From Frigidibacter mobilis (GTDB taxonomy: Bacteria > Pseudomonadota > Alphaproteobacteria > Rhodobacterales > Rhodobacteraceae), in NCBI RefSeq assembly GCF_001620265.1, contig NZ_CP012661.1:1922001-1986000 (forward strand): a stretch of DNA of 64,000 nt. The letters are read 5' to 3'. Below are positions 9,391 through 22,027 of this stretch, in pieces. The notes under the pieces were generated by a model. That model was not told the DNA's origin. It was given only the letters and a program-made list of their open reading frames with translations, and made no database searches. The translations under genes were made by a program, and so were the position numbers. Position 1 is the stretch's first letter. Each line of letters begins with the position of its first letter.

Positions 9391-9810
9391 TCACCGTGCC
9401 GGAGGGATCGCATAGGTCATCGAGGCCCGCGCCACCGGCTCCGCCAGCCCCTCCGAAAACACCAGCGCATCGGCCACCGCCAGGCTGCGCCCCAGCTTCA
9501 GGATCCGCACCTCGGCCAGCAGATCGCAGCCCGCCGTCGGCTTGCGCAGGAAATCCACGCAGGCATTCGTCGTCACCGCCAGCGCCACCGGCCCGATCCG
9601 CGCCAGGATCGCCAGGTAGATCCCCACATCCGCCAGCGCGAAGATGCTCGGCCCCGACACCGTGCCCCCCGGCCGCAGATGCCGCTCGCCCACCCGCAAC
9701 CGCACCAGCAGCCGCTCCGGCCCCACCTCCTCCAGCGCGAACTCCCCCGCCACCTGCGGGAATTCCAAGTCCAGAAACGCCTCCAGCGCCGCCCGGTCCA
9801 TAGCCTGCAT
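9391..9810 (-). CDS. PaaI-type hotdog-fold thioesterase family protein
   Basis: This 139-residue protein resembles acyl-CoA thioesterases of the 4HBT/PaaI superfamily. The conserved stretch RPGGTVSGPSIFALADVGIY contains the helix cap and the Asp of the active site. A following TTNACVDFLRKP strand is typical. ATG 9810 has GGGGGA just upstream; an in-frame ATG at 9801 is possible. It is divergent from a crotonase gene across 54 bp, so both may share a promoter region and a role in acyl-CoA handling. The substrate is unknown. Confidence 0.75.
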   Translation of the reverse strand: MQAMDRAALEAFLDLEFPQVAGEFALEEVGPERLLVRLRVGERHLRPGGTVSGPSIFALADVGIYLAILARIGPVALAVTTNACVDFLRKPTAGCDLLAEVRILKLGRSLAVADALVFSEGLAEPVARASMTYAIPPAR

Positions 9811-9864
9811 CTTTTCCCCCGCACATTCCCCGCCTAGAGTTTCGCCAAACGGGAGGGAATGACA

Positions 9865-10653
9865 ATGACGGAACACCTCGTGCTGCGAGAGGATATCGGC
9901 ACCGTGGCGCGGCTGACGCTGAATGCCCCCGCCAGCCTCAACGCGCTCTCGGATGCGATGCTCGCGGCGCTCAAGGCCCGGCTGACGGAGCTGGCGGGCG
10001 ATCCGGCGGTGCGGGTCGTGCTGCTGGCGGGCGCCGGCCGTGCCTTCTGCGCCGGGCATGACCTGAAGGAGATGCAGGCCGGCCGCGCCGCCCCCGACAA
10101 GGGCGCCGCCTACTTCGCCGATCTCTTCGCCCGCTGCGCCGAGGTGATGCAGATGATCCCCGCCCTGCCCCAGCCGGTGATCGCCGAGGTGCATGGCATC
10201 GCCACCGCCGCCGGCTGCCAACTCGTCGCCAGCTGCGACATGGCGGTCGCGGCGGAAGGCACGCGCTTTGGCGTCAACGGGGTGAATATCGGCCTGTTCT
10301 GCTCCACTCCGATGGTCGCCCTCACCCGCAACGTGCCGCGCAAGCAGGCCTTCGAGATGCTGACCACCGGCGCCTTCATCGGCGCCGAGGAGGCGCAGCG
10401 CATCGGCCTCGTCAACCGCGTGGCCGCCCCGGCAGATCTGCCCGAATCCGCGCTGGCCCTCGCCCGGACCGTCGCCGGCAAGCTTGGCGCCGCGGTGCGC
10501 ATCGGCAAGCGCGCCTTCTACGACCAGATCGCCCTGCCGCTGGAGGATGCCTATGACCTTGCCGGCGCGGTGATGGTGGAAAACATGCTCTGGCGCGATA
10601 CCGAGGAAGGGATCTCTGCCTTCCTGGACAAGCGGGCGCCGGACTGGGCCTGA
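9865..10653 (+). CDS. Enoyl-CoA hydratase/isomerase family protein
   Basis: This is a crotonase-fold protein of 262 residues. The first oxyanion-hole element (GAGRAFCAGHDLKEM) and the second (HGIATAAGCQLVASCDMAVA) are clear. The canonical catalytic glutamates are not conserved (VNIGLFCSTPMVAL), as in ECHDC3-like members, so hydratase activity is uncertain. Two ATGs lie close together (9859 and 9865). GGGAGGG at 9851-9857 gives good spacing only to 9865. Confidence 0.85.
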   Translation: MTEHLVLREDIGTVARLTLNAPASLNALSDAMLAALKARLTELAGDPAVRVVLLAGAGRAFCAGHDLKEMQAGRAAPDKGAAYFADLFARCAEVMQMIPALPQPVIAEVHGIATAAGCQLVASCDMAVAAEGTRFGVNGVNIGLFCSTPMVALTRNVPRKQAFEMLTTGAFIGAEEAQRIGLVNRVAAPADLPESALALARTVAGKLGAAVRIGKRAFYDQIALPLEDAYDLAGAVMVENMLWRDTEEGISAFLDKRAPDWA

Positions 10654-10656
10654 TCT

Positions 10657-10770
10657 TCTTGCTGGTGGGAATATCCCACGGGGGCCCGGAGGTGTGAAAC
10701 CCCCGGCCTTGCAACGCTGGCCAGCGCCGGGGCGCTGCCCCGGACCCCGGGATATTTCCACCAGAACGAG
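10657..10770. repeat. Intergenic palindromic element (Rhodobacteraceae type)
   Basis: Outer inverted arms CTGGTGGGAATATCCC and GGGATATTTCCACCAG enclose internal palindromes such as CCGGGGCGCTGCCCCGG. A related element lies at about 26763-26845, ending CCCCCGAGGATATTTGCAAC. These elements follow many genes in this family and probably act as bidirectional terminators. Confidence 0.65.
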
Positions 10771-10815
10771 GGCGGCAGACTTTTCTTTGGCCCCCGCCCC
10801 CGCTATGCGTGCCCC

Positions 10816-12156
10816 ATGACACAAGAGCTTCACATTGTCGGTGGCGGCATGGCCGGATCCGAGGCTGCCTGGCAGGCGGCCGAACGGGGCGTGCCCGTGG
10901 TCCTCCACGAGATGCGCCCCGAGGTCGGCACCTTCGCGCATCAGACCGGCAATCTTGCGGAGATGGTCTGCTCCAACTCCTTCCGCTCGGACGACCATGA
11001 GCGCAATGCGGTGGGCCTGCTGCATTGGGAGATGCGGGCGGCGAACGGCCTGCTGATGGCGATGGCCGAGGCACATCGCCTGCCCGCCGGCGGCGCGCTG
11101 GCGGTGGACCGCGAGGCCTTTGCCGCCGCGGTGACGGCCAGGCTGCACGCGCATCCGCTGGTGCGGGTGGAGCCGGGCGAGATCACCGCCCTGCCCGGGG
11201 ATGGCCACTGGATCATCGCCACCGGCCCGCTGACCTCGGGCGCTTTGGCCGAGGCGATCCGCGCCGAGACCGGGGCCGAGAGCCTGGCCTTCTTCGACGC
11301 CATCGCGCCCATCGTCTATGCCGACACGGTGGACATGTCGGTCGCCTGGATGCAGTCGCGCTATGACAAGGGCGAGACGGCCGAGGAACAGACCGCCTAC
11401 ATGAACTGCCCGATGACGAAGGCGCAGTACGAGGCCTTCATCGACGCGCTGCTGGCCGCCGAGAAGACCGAGTTCCATGAGGGCGAGACGGCGGGCTATT
11501 TCGACGGCTGCCTGCCGATCGAGGTGATGGCAGAGCGCGGGCGGGAAACGCTGCGCTTTGGCCCGATGAAGCCGGTCGGCCTGACCAATGCCCATGACCC
11601 GCAGGTCAAGCCCTATGCCGTGGTGCAGTTGCGCCGCGACAACAAGCTGGGCACGCTCTACAATATCGTCGGCTTCCAGACCAAGATGAAGTACGGCGCG
11701 CAAACCGCTGTTTTCAGGATGATTCCGGGCTTGCAGGACGCGAGCTTCGCCCGGCTCGGCGGCATCCATCGCAACACCTTCCTCAACTCGCCCACGCTGC
11801 TCGATGACCGGATGCGCCTGCGCTCGCGCCCGCATATCCGCTTTGCCGGGCAGGTCACGGGGGTGGAGGGCTATGTCGAATCCGCCGCGATGGGGCTGCT
11901 GGCGGGCCGGATGGCCGCTGCCGAGATCCTGGGCCGCGACCTGGCCCCGCCCCCCGCCGAGACCGCGACCGGCGCGCTGATTACCCATATCACCGGCGGC
12001 GCCGAGGCGAAGACCTTCCAGCCGATGAACGTCAATTTCGGGCTGTTCCCGCCGATCGAGGCCAAGGGCGGACGCCGGGGGCGCAAGGACCGCTACAAGG
12101 CCTATACCGACCGCGCGAAAGAGGCGTTTTCCCAGTGGCTTGCGGATCAAGGCTAA
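10816..12156 (+). CDS. trmFO: Methylenetetrahydrofolate--tRNA-(uracil-5-)-methyltransferase TrmFO
   Basis: This 446-residue cytosolic flavoenzyme makes ribothymidine at position 54 of tRNA from methylene-THF and NAD(P)H. The N-terminal FAD-binding motif is [13 protein letters not shown], and CSNSFRSDD carries the conserved cysteine after the FAD fold. The C-terminal NVNFGLFPP and [10 protein letters not shown] segments match the family. It overlaps gluQ by 22 bp, giving a tRNA-modification pair. Confidence 0.96.
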   Translation: MTQELHIVGGGMAGSEAAWQAAERGVPVVLHEMRPEVGTFAHQTGNLAEMVCSNSFRSDDHERNAVGLLHWEMRAANGLLMAMAEAHRLPAGGALAVDREAFAAAVTARLHAHPLVRVEPGEITALPGDGHWIIATGPLTSGALAEAIRAETGAESLAFFDAIAPIVYADTVDMSVAWMQSRYDKGETAEEQTAYMNCPMTKAQYEAFIDALLAAEKTEFHEGETAGYFDGCLPIEVMAERGRETLRFGPMKPVGLTNAHDPQVKPYAVVQLRRDNKLGTLYNIVGFQTKMKYGAQTAVFRMIPGLQDASFARLGGIHRNTFLNSPTLLDDRMRLRSRPHIRFAGQVTGVEGYVESAAMGLLAGRMAAAEILGRDLAPPPAETATGALITHITGGAEAKTFQPMNVNFGLFPPIEAKGGRRGRKDRYKAYTDRAKEAFSQWLADQG

Positions 12157-12995
12157 GGCGGACCCGCTTCGCGCCCTCACCCACCGGGCTCCTGCATCTC
12201 GGCCATGCCCATGCCGCGCTGGCCGCTGCCGCCCGCGCCGATCCGGGCGAGTTCCTGCTGCGGATCGAGGATATCGACGCCGCCCGCTGCCGCCCCGAGT
12301 TCGAGGCGGCGATATACGAGGATCTGGCCTGGCTCGGCCTTGACTGGCAGCGCCCGGTCATGCGGCAGTCCGAGCGGCGCGCCGCCTATGATTCGGCTCT
12401 CAACTACCTGATTTCGCTGAATCTTTGCTATCCCTGTCGCTGCAGCCGCGGTGATATCCGTGCCGCGCTTGCCGCCCCGCAAGAGGGGGTGCCGCTGGCC
12501 GGGCCGGATGGGCTGGTCTATCCCGGCACCTGCCGCGGGCGGGCGATGCGCTCGGCCGGGCCGCAGGACGCGATCCGACTGGATATGGAACGCGCGCTGA
12601 CCTTTCTGCGTGGCACGGCGCTGGCCTTCTCCGAAACCGGGTCACTGCATACCGGAGTTCACAAACTGGATGAAGAACGCCTTGTAACCCATGTCGGTGA
12701 CGTGATTCTATTCAGGCCAACCATCGGAACCTCCTACCATCTCGCGGTGGTGGTGGATGATGCTGCGCAGGGGATCACCGAAGTCACCCGGGGCGAAGAT
12801 CTGTTTGAGGCCACGCAGATACATGTCGTTCTTCAGAAGTTACTTCAACTTCAGACGCCAAGCTATTACCATCACACACTTATCCGCGACGATGCAGGCA
12901 AGCGCCTCGCCAAGCGCGACGATGCCCGCGCCCTCCGCCGCTTCCGTGAGGACGGGGAAACCCCGGCGGATATCCGCATGAGGATCGGCCTGTAA
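12135..12995 (+). CDS. gluQ: Glutamyl-Q tRNA(Asp) synthetase
   Basis: This 286-residue GluRS paralogue without an anticodon-binding domain attaches glutamate to queuosine of tRNA-Asp. The nucleotide-binding motif is [18 protein letters not shown] (HIGH equivalent) and the KMSKS equivalent is KRLAKRD. Cysteines of the zinc site are seen in [10 protein letters not shown] and YPGTCR. The GTG start at 12135 lies inside the end of trmFO, and no later start keeps the N-terminal motif. Confidence 0.93.
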   Translation: MACGSRLRRTRFAPSPTGLLHLGHAHAALAAAARADPGEFLLRIEDIDAARCRPEFEAAIYEDLAWLGLDWQRPVMRQSERRAAYDSALNYLISLNLCYPCRCSRGDIRAALAAPQEGVPLAGPDGLVYPGTCRGRAMRSAGPQDAIRLDMERALTFLRGTALAFSETGSLHTGVHKLDEERLVTHVGDVILFRPTIGTSYHLAVVVDDAAQGITEVTRGEDLFEATQIHVVLQKLLQLQTPSYYHHTLIRDDAGKRLAKRDDARALRRFREDGETPADIRMRIGL

Positions 12996-13007
12996 CCGTT
13001 TGTAAAG

Positions 13008-13367
13008 TCAGGCAATCGGTTCGGAGATCACCAATTCTTCCCCGTCCCGCAACGCCGTGTAGAAACAGCTGCGCCGGTTGGTGTGGCAGGCCGGCCCGGT
13101 CTGATCGACCAGCAGCAGCAGGCAATCCCGGTCGCAGTCGATCCTGAGCTCGACGAGCCGCTGCACATGGCCCGAGCTTCCGCCCTTGGTCCAGAGTAAT
13201 TTTCTAGAGCGTGACCAATAGGTTACGTTGCCATCTTCAAGTGTTTTCCGAAGCGACTCCGCGTTCATCCAGGCCATCATCAGCACCTCGCCCGTCGCAT
13301 GGTCCTGCGCAATGGCAGGGATCAGGCCATTGGCATCATAGCGCAGCGTGGAAAGTTCGAGAGGCAT
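13008..13367 (-). CDS. hisI: Phosphoribosyl-AMP cyclohydrolase
   Basis: This 119-residue enzyme of histidine biosynthesis opens the adenine ring of PR-AMP. The metal-binding DCDRD motif and [15 protein letters not shown], with the conserved cysteines and histidine, are intact. It is the stand-alone form without a HisE domain. It is convergent with gluQ and divergent from the scaffold-like gene. Confidence 0.96.
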   Translation of the reverse strand: MPLELSTLRYDANGLIPAIAQDHATGEVLMMAWMNAESLRKTLEDGNVTYWSRSRKLLWTKGGSSGHVQRLVELRIDCDRDCLLLLVDQTGPACHTNRRSCFYTALRDGEELVISEPIA

Positions 13368-13433
13368 GAGGACACCTTTGCAAGTCAGCGGCTACCGACT
13401 ATCTATAGCCTGCCCCCGGCGACGGAAACCCAA

Positions 13434-13877
13434 ATGAGCGAAACAGACCTGATCCGCCTCTACTCGCAGCGCATCCTGGCGCTGGCGGCGGATATTCCGC
13501 ATCTGGGCCGGCTGGCCGCACCGCAGGGAACGGCGCGGCGGCGCTCGCCGCTCTGCGGATCGACGGTGACGGCGGATGTGGTGCTGCGGGACGGAAAGAT
13601 CGTGGACTTCCGGCAGGATGTGAAGGCCTGCGCGCTTGGCCAGGCCTCGGCCGCGGTGGCCGGGGCGGCGATGATCGGCCGCACCCGCACCGAGGTGGAG
13701 GCGGCGCGCGATGCGCTGGAGGCGATGCTGAAGCAGGGCGGGCCGGTGCCGCCCGCGCCCTTTGCCGGCTACGAGGTGCTGCTGCCCGCGCGCGACTATC
13801 GCAACCGCCATGCCTCGATCCTGCTGGCGCTGGAGGCGGCGGCAGAGGCGGCGGCGGCGGCGGAGTCCGGCCCTTAA
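13434..13877 (+). CDS. Iron-sulfur cluster scaffold-like protein (NifU N-terminal/IscU fold)
   Basis: This 147-residue protein resembles IscU/SufU. The first cysteine is in RRRSPLCGSTVTADV and the second in VKACALGQASAAV. The third cluster cysteine is replaced in RNRHASILLALEA, where His or Ala occupies the usual RxxCA position. It may therefore bind metal differently or serve another role. ATG 13434 was chosen because the upstream frame runs into hisI. An Ala/Glu-rich tail ends the protein. Confidence 0.8.
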   Translation: MSETDLIRLYSQRILALAADIPHLGRLAAPQGTARRRSPLCGSTVTADVVLRDGKIVDFRQDVKACALGQASAAVAGAAMIGRTRTEVEAARDALEAMLKQGGPVPPAPFAGYEVLLPARDYRNRHASILLALEAAAEAAAAAESGP

Positions 13878-13936
13878 CCTTGCCGAAACCTGCACCGCGT
13901 TAGCCATGCACAAGGCAGTGCATAGGCAGATCCCGG

Positions 13937-15372
13937 ATGATTCCCTTCCCTCCCCCCACGGCCGAGGCTCAGCCGGTTTCCGCAGCCCCCGATCCGGCTG
14001 GCGGTGGGTCGACCCGACTTCTTGCCCAGGCAGAGCTGTTAGGGCGCGACATCGTCGATGTCGCCGGATTCCTGGATGAGGTGGAGGCGGAGGCGGCGCA
14101 GCAGATCGCGCAGCTGGCGGCCGTGCGCCGGGGTGCCGATGCCGTGAGCTATGCCAATGCCGAGGCGATGGCCGCCGCCGAAGCGCTGGAGCGCGGGCCG
14201 AGGTGACGCTGTCGGCGGTGGAGGCTTCGGTGGCGCGGGTGCGCGGTGCGGGCCGGCGCGCGCAGGAAATCGCTACTTGGGTGCAGGAATTCGACCGGCG
14301 GATGACCGAGGTCGAGGCGGCGCTGGCAGGCATCCAGACCGCGAATGGTGAGATTGCGGGAATTGCCGGGCAGGTCAACATCCTGGCAATCAACGCGAAA
14401 ATCGAGGCGGCGCGGGCCGGAGAGGCCGGACGCGGCTTTGCGGTTGTGGCCGAGGCGATCAACGAGCTGTCGCGCAAGACCGCCGCGACGGCGGGGGCGA
14501 TCTCGGAAAACGTGCGCGGGCTCTCGGGGCGGATCAGCGGGCTCAAGGCCGATGCCGGCAAGATCTCGGCCGAGGCCGGCGCGGTGCGCAGCGAGGCCGC
14601 GGAAAGCGACCGCGCGATGGAGCATATCTCGGGCGGGCTGAAGGAGACGCGCAGCGGCGCCGCCGCCATCGCCAGCCGCAGCGCCGAGGTCGCGGGCGCG
14701 GTCGCCGCCTTTGCCCCGGCCGTAGCGCGGATCGGCTCGGGCGTCGAGGGGACGGCCACCGCGATTCACGAGACCCGCCAGCGGATTTCCGAGTTGATCG
14801 ACGCCAGCGAGATCATCGTGCAAGAGGCGGTCGGCCTTGGCGCGAACTCGGTCGACGCGCGACTGATAGCCGAGGTTCAGGCCGCGGCCGAGGCGATCGG
14901 CAAGGCGTTCGAGGCCGGGGAGGCGCGGGGCGAGATCAGCGCGACCGCGCTGTTCGACCGCGACTACCGGGCGGTGCCGGGCAGCGATCCGCCACAATTC
15001 CTGACGAGGTTCACCGAGTTCACCGACCGGGTGCTGCCGGCCATTCAGGAACCGGCGCTGGCGCTGGACCCGCGGGTGGTGTTCTGCGCAGCGGTCGATC
15101 GCGGCGGCTATCTTCCTACGCATAACCGCAAATTCTCCCAGCCCCAGGGGCGCGATCCGGTCTGGAACGCCGCCCATGCCCGCAACCGCCGGATCTTTGA
15201 CGACCGGGTGGCGCTGAAAGCCGGCAACTCCACGGCGCCGTTCCTGCTGCAGGTCTACCGGCGCGACATGGGCGGCGGCGCCTTTGTCACGATGAAGGAC
15301 CTGTCGGCGCCGATCAGGGTGAAAGGCCGGCATTGGGGCGGCTTGCGGCTGGCCTATGGGTTCGATGGCTGA
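13937..15372 (+). CDS. Soluble methyl-accepting chemotaxis-like protein, frameshifted near 14190
   Basis: Two adjoining frames make one protein. The first (13937-14206) has 89 codons of Ala-rich helix. The second (from GTG 14203) has the MCP signalling core IAGQVNILAINAKIEAARAGE followed by GRGFAVVAEAINELS, then a long coiled coil and a C-terminal globular domain (residues about 250-389). No membrane segments are present, so it would signal in the cytosol. Adding one G near 14191 fuses the frames as ALEARAEVTLSAVEAS. The alternative is two genes coupled by the GTGA overlap. Confidence 0.75.
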
Positions 15373-15392
15373 GGGCGATGACCCGGGCGGCA

Positions 15393-15430
15393 GAAAAAAC
15401 CGCCGCGCATCCCGGGGGATGGCGGCGGCA
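15393..15430 (-). terminator. Rho-independent terminator on the minus strand
   Basis: Read on the minus strand, GCCGCCGCCATCCC pairs with GGGATGCGCGGCGG (one bulged base) and is followed directly by TTTTTT. It has no T tract in the plus direction. The only minus-strand gene upstream is the 40-aa membrane-peptide gene ending at 15801, which implies a 3' region of about 370 nt. Confidence 0.65.
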
Positions 15431-15800
15431 AGTGGCGCAAATTCCGGGTCCGGCTGGCCGGGGTGCGGACCCGGCGGGGACAGGGGATGGTGCAGACGGG
15501 CGGGGTTGGGCCCGCCACACCCGCCGGGCGGAAAAGGCGCGAGGCAGTTCAGGAGGGCGCGCGGCGAGAGAACCGCGGGCCAGGAAGTGACAGTGCGGCG
15601 CAAGACTGCGGCGCAGAAGGGGGTGGCCGCAGGGATGGCCCGAGAGCGGATCTGCGCGCCCGCCGGCGGGCTGGAGGCCGGCGATTGCGCCAGAGGCCCT
15701 AAGACCCGGGGCAGATCCGGCCCAGCCAGAGCTTGGGGGCAAACGCGGGCGATGGCAGGCTGTGGTAGCGTCAAAGGCGCCTGAGTGAGACGGGCCGAAG
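15431..15800 (-). other. Gene-free stretch, probable 3' UTR or small RNA of the 40-aa peptide transcript
   Basis: No convincing coding frame was found on either strand. Several short G/C-rich inverted repeats occur. The region lies between the stop of the small membrane gene and the minus-strand terminator, so it is probably transcribed with that gene. I looked for RNase P RNA, tmRNA and SRP RNA signatures and saw none. Confidence 0.35.
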
Positions 15801-15923
15801 TCAGATGACGCCGGGAAGGTGCAGCCCGACCACCAGCATCACCATCAGCGCCACCGCGCCGGCGGCATCCTCGATCAGCGTGTCGCGCGAGCGGAGAAGA
15901 ACGGATTTGATCTCTGCGAACAT
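15801..15923 (-). CDS. Predicted 40-aa single-pass membrane peptide, likely SOS-regulated
   Basis: The peptide begins MFAEIKSVLLRSRDTLIEDA, a charged amphipathic segment. It continues with a hydrophobic run (AGAVALMVMLVVGLHLPGVI) long enough for one membrane helix. ATG 15923 is preceded by AGGAG at 7-nt spacing, one of the better ribosome sites in the window. About 65 bp upstream is a GTTC-N7-GTTC repeat, the LexA operator form of alphaproteobacteria. Small SOS-induced membrane peptides elsewhere (SidA of Caulobacter, TisB of E. coli) block division or depolarise the membrane. A similar role here is inference. Confidence 0.7.
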   Translation of the reverse strand: MFAEIKSVLLRSRDTLIEDAAGAVALMVMLVVGLHLPGVI

Positions 15924-15985
15924 CGGCTGGCTCCTGTCTGACGCTATGTTGCTACTTTGTTCTCATTTTCCAGCGCAACTGTAAA

Positions 15986-16000
15986 GAACTTTTTAAGAAC
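15986..16000 (-). promoter_or_regulatory. Putative LexA (SOS) operator, GTTC-N7-GTTC
   Basis: On the minus strand GTTC-TTAAAAA-GTTC matches the alphaproteobacterial LexA consensus exactly. Extra GTTC and GTTG copies flank it (GTTC-N6 before, N6-GTTG after), forming four phased repeats between about 16010 and 15976. It lies 63-77 bp upstream of the membrane-peptide ATG and overlaps a -35-like TTTACA. The stretch is strikingly AT-rich for this genome. Confidence 0.65.
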
Positions 16001-16270
16001 TTTTCAGAACTATCGGGGAACATTTCCAAGCGAAGGGAGCGCGCAGCAGCACATACCAGAACAAGACCCGGTGGTGATCTCTGCAGCCAGGCAAGGGGGC
16101 CGTCGGTGGGTTCGATGCGGCGCGTCCAGTTTGGCCGCGTGCAGGTCAGGGGCCAAGTGCTTGCGGGGCGGTCGGGCGCGACGATCATTCCCGCGCGCCT
16201 GCAAGGCCGAGGTCAACGTACCATGCCAGCCGGCGCCCGGATGCGGGAGGTGCTGCCGCTGTCGGCTCAC

Positions 16271-16640
16271 GCAGCGCGCGGGGCGCGAGGCTCCCGACGG
16301 CTGTCACGGCGCCGATCTGCATGTGGTGCGGGCGCGCGCAGCGCGGGCTGAGGTTCCGCTGCTTGATCCGGGTTACACGCGCGTCATGGTGGCCGCGGCA
16401 CATGCAGCGCGCAGGCGCGCCCCTCCGCAAGACATACGCGAGTTGCAAGGCCACAATAACCGCCCTGGTTCATGCAGCGCGGCGGGCGCGAGCCTCCACC
16501 GCGCCCGCCGCGGATATCGTGATCGACGGCCGCGGCCCACGCTGTACGCGGGTGCGTGTCTCCGCAACCCTTCGCTTGGCGCCGCTTGCGCAATCAGATC
16601 TGTCGCCTGGCTCGCGCAGCGCGGGCTGACGTTCCGCCCT
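16271..16640. repeat. Degenerate tandem repeat with a period of about 66-72 bp
   Basis: GCAGCGCG recurs at 16271, 16338, 16404, 16474 and 16616, with a decayed copy near 16544. The best copies read GCAGCGCGGGCTGAGGTTCC and the same with GACG in place of GAGG. Intervals are 67, 66, 70, 70 and 72 bp. Sequence between the copies differs. No gene is supported between about 16010 and 16885 on either strand. Confidence 0.5.
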
Positions 16641-16885
16641 TCGGCCCGCGTAAGCAGGTCGAACTGCGGCGCCATCCAACTGGGCTGCGTGGCAAGGGCA
16701 AAGCGAGCGGCGGAGAGGCTGGCCGCACGGCCCCCGCTGTCGCTTCCGATGTACCAACTGATCCGCGCCCAGACGGCCGCGTCGTCTGCCGCCGCAACCG
16801 GCCCGATGTCGCCTGGATCACATCATCTGGCCCCATGTCTGGCCTCATGTCACCCGGCCCGCGGGATCCGGCCCACCCGGCCCGT

Positions 16886-18992
16886 TCAGCCGACCGAGAT
16901 GAGCCGGATCGCGCGGTCCTGCTCCATCAGCCAGAGCAGCACCCGGGCCGCCTGGCCGCGGGGGCCGGTCAGCTCGGGGTCCACCGCCAGCAGGGCGCGG
17001 GCATCGCTCTGCGCCACCGCCAGCAACGCGGCCTGGCGCTCCAGGTCGGCGATGCGGAAACGCGGCAGGCCCGATTGCGCGGTGCCGATCATGTCGCCGG
17101 CGCCGCGGATCGCCAGGTCCTCCTCGGCGATGCGGAAACCGTCCTCGGTTTCGCGCAGCAATTGCAGCCGGCGTTCGGCGGTGCCGCCAAGCGGCGGCTG
17201 GTAGAGCAAGAGGCAGGTGGACTCCGCCGCCCCCCGCCCGACCCGGCCGCGCAGCTGGTGCAACTGCGCGAGGCCGAAGATCTCGGCCCGCTCGATCACC
17301 ATGATCGAGGCATTGGGCACGTTCACCCCCACCTCGATCACCGTGGTGGCGACCAGAACCTTGCTGCGCCCGGCGGCGAAATCGGCCATCGCGGCGTCCT
17401 TTTCGGCGGACGGCATCTGGCCGTGGACGAGGCCGACCACCCCCTCGCCAAGCGCGGCGCGCAGCATCTGGAAGCGTTCGGTCGCGGCGGTCAGGTCCAG
17501 CACCTCGCTTTCCTCGACCAGCGGGCAGACCCAATAGGCCTGCCGGCCCTCGGCGACGGCGCGGCGCAGATGCTCCACCACTTCGTCGAGGCGCCCGGTG
17601 GAGACCAGCGCCGTGCGCACCGGCTGGCGGCCCGCGGGCTTTTCATCCAGCAGGCTGACATCCATGTCGCCATATTGTGCCAGCGCCAGGCTGCGCGGGA
17701 TCGGCGTTGCCGTCATCACCAGCACATCGGCGGCCCGGCCCTTGGCGCCAAGCTCCATCCGCTGTGCGACGCCGAAGCGGTGCTGCTCGTCGACGACGGC
17801 AAGGCGGAGGTCACAAAAATTCACATCCTTCTGAAAAATCGCATGGGTCCCGACCAGCACGTCGATCTGCCCCGCGGCCAGTGCAGCCAGTTTGGCGGCG
17901 CGGTCAGCGCCCTTGTCGCGCCCGGTCAGCAGCGCGAGGCGGATGCCTGCGGCCCCGGCCAGCGGCGCCAGGCTTTCCAGATGCTGCCGCGCCAGGATCT
18001 CGGTCGGGGCCATCATCGCGCCCTGCCCGCCCGCCTCGACCGCGACCAGCAGCGCGAGAAAAGCGACCAGCGTCTTGCCGGCGCCGACATCGCCCTGCAG
18101 CAGCCGGTTCATCCGGCGGTCGCTGGCCATGTCGGCGGCGATCTCGGCAAGGGTGCGGGTCTGCGCGCCAGTGGGGGAATAGGGCAATGACTCCAGAACC
18201 TTGCGCTGCAGGGTTCCTGTGCCGCGGCTGGCGCGGCCCTTGCCGCGGCGCAGCGTGGCGCGGGCCAGCGCCAGGGTCAACTGATGCGCGAACAGCTCGT
18301 CATAGGCAAGCCGGGCACGGGCCGGGCGGTTGGCGCCATCTCGGCGCCCGAGGCGGGGCATGGGCGGCGCGCAGGGCGTCCGCCCAGTCCGGCCAGCCTT
18401 CGCGCGCCTTCAGCGCCGGGTCGATCCATTCGGCGAGATCGGGCGCGCGTTCAAGCGCCGCCGCCGCTGCCCGCATCACCTGCTTCTGGCCAAGGCCGGC
18501 GGTCAGCGGATAGACCGGTTCCCAGGCGGGAAGGCCTGCCCCCTCTTCCACGCGCAGGATGTGATCGGGATGCACGATCTGCGCGACATTGTCGAATATT
18601 TCGAATTTTCCGGAAACTATGCGCCTTTGCCCGGTCGGCAGTTGCTGCTGAAGCCAGTCGCCCTGGGCGCGGAAGAATACCAGCTGGAACTCGGTCACGG
18701 CATCGCGGACCATCACCCGGTAGGGGCCGCCCTTGCGCAGGGGCGGGAAATGCGCACCCACCGTCACCTCGACCGTTGCCACCGCCGGGGGCAGATAGTC
18801 GCGGATCGAGGCGCGGGGGCGGCGGTCCACCCCCGAATGCGGCAGCGTGAACAGCAGGTCCCGCGGCTTTTCGACACCGAGCCCGGCGAAGAGTTTCGCG
18901 GTTTTCGGGCCGACGCCCTCCAGCGTTTCGAGGCCCGCGAACAGCGGGAACAGCACCGGCGGGCGGCCTTTCACCGGGGGCGCGTCGCTCAC
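16886..18992 (-). CDS. recG: ATP-dependent DNA helicase RecG (frameshifted near 18325-18353)
   Basis: RecG remodels stalled forks and Holliday junctions. The N-terminal wedge part (GTG 18992) and the C-terminal motor part (to 16886) lie in different frames. The motor has Walker A LLQGDVGAGKTLVAFLAL, DEQHRFGV in place of the DEAD box, MTATPIPRSLAL, and the LRGRVGRG motif VI. Adding one C at about 18352 and one at about 18325 (minus-strand C runs) restores a continuous RecG reading AHAPPSGAEMAPTAPARARL, of normal length near 702 residues. It starts 1 bp after the ligA stop. Confidence 0.93.
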
Positions 18993-18993
18993 C

Positions 18994-21974
<2,981 letters not shown>

Positions 21975-22027
21975 CTGGGGTCACTCCGCTTACTTCCCTT
22001 GAACGCTTCTACACTCGGGGCAAATGG

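Noticed and set aside
14149..15774. 541-codon minus-strand frame opposite the chemoreceptor-like gene
   Set aside because: It passes through a strong minus-strand terminator and mirrors the coding bias of the plus-strand gene.
15356..15784. Gly/Arg-rich plus-strand frames after the chemoreceptor-like gene
   Set aside because: No ribosome site, no fold-like pattern, and the minus-strand terminator lies within them.
15431..15800. RNase P RNA, tmRNA or SRP RNA in the gene-poor stretch
   Set aside because: Signature sequences of these RNAs were not found on either strand.
16271..16640. CRISPR array
   Set aside because: Repeat copies are far too unlike one another, intervals vary and no cas genes are in the window.
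16556..18190. 544-codon plus-strand frame opposite recG
   Set aside because: recG motifs on the other strand are unmistakable.
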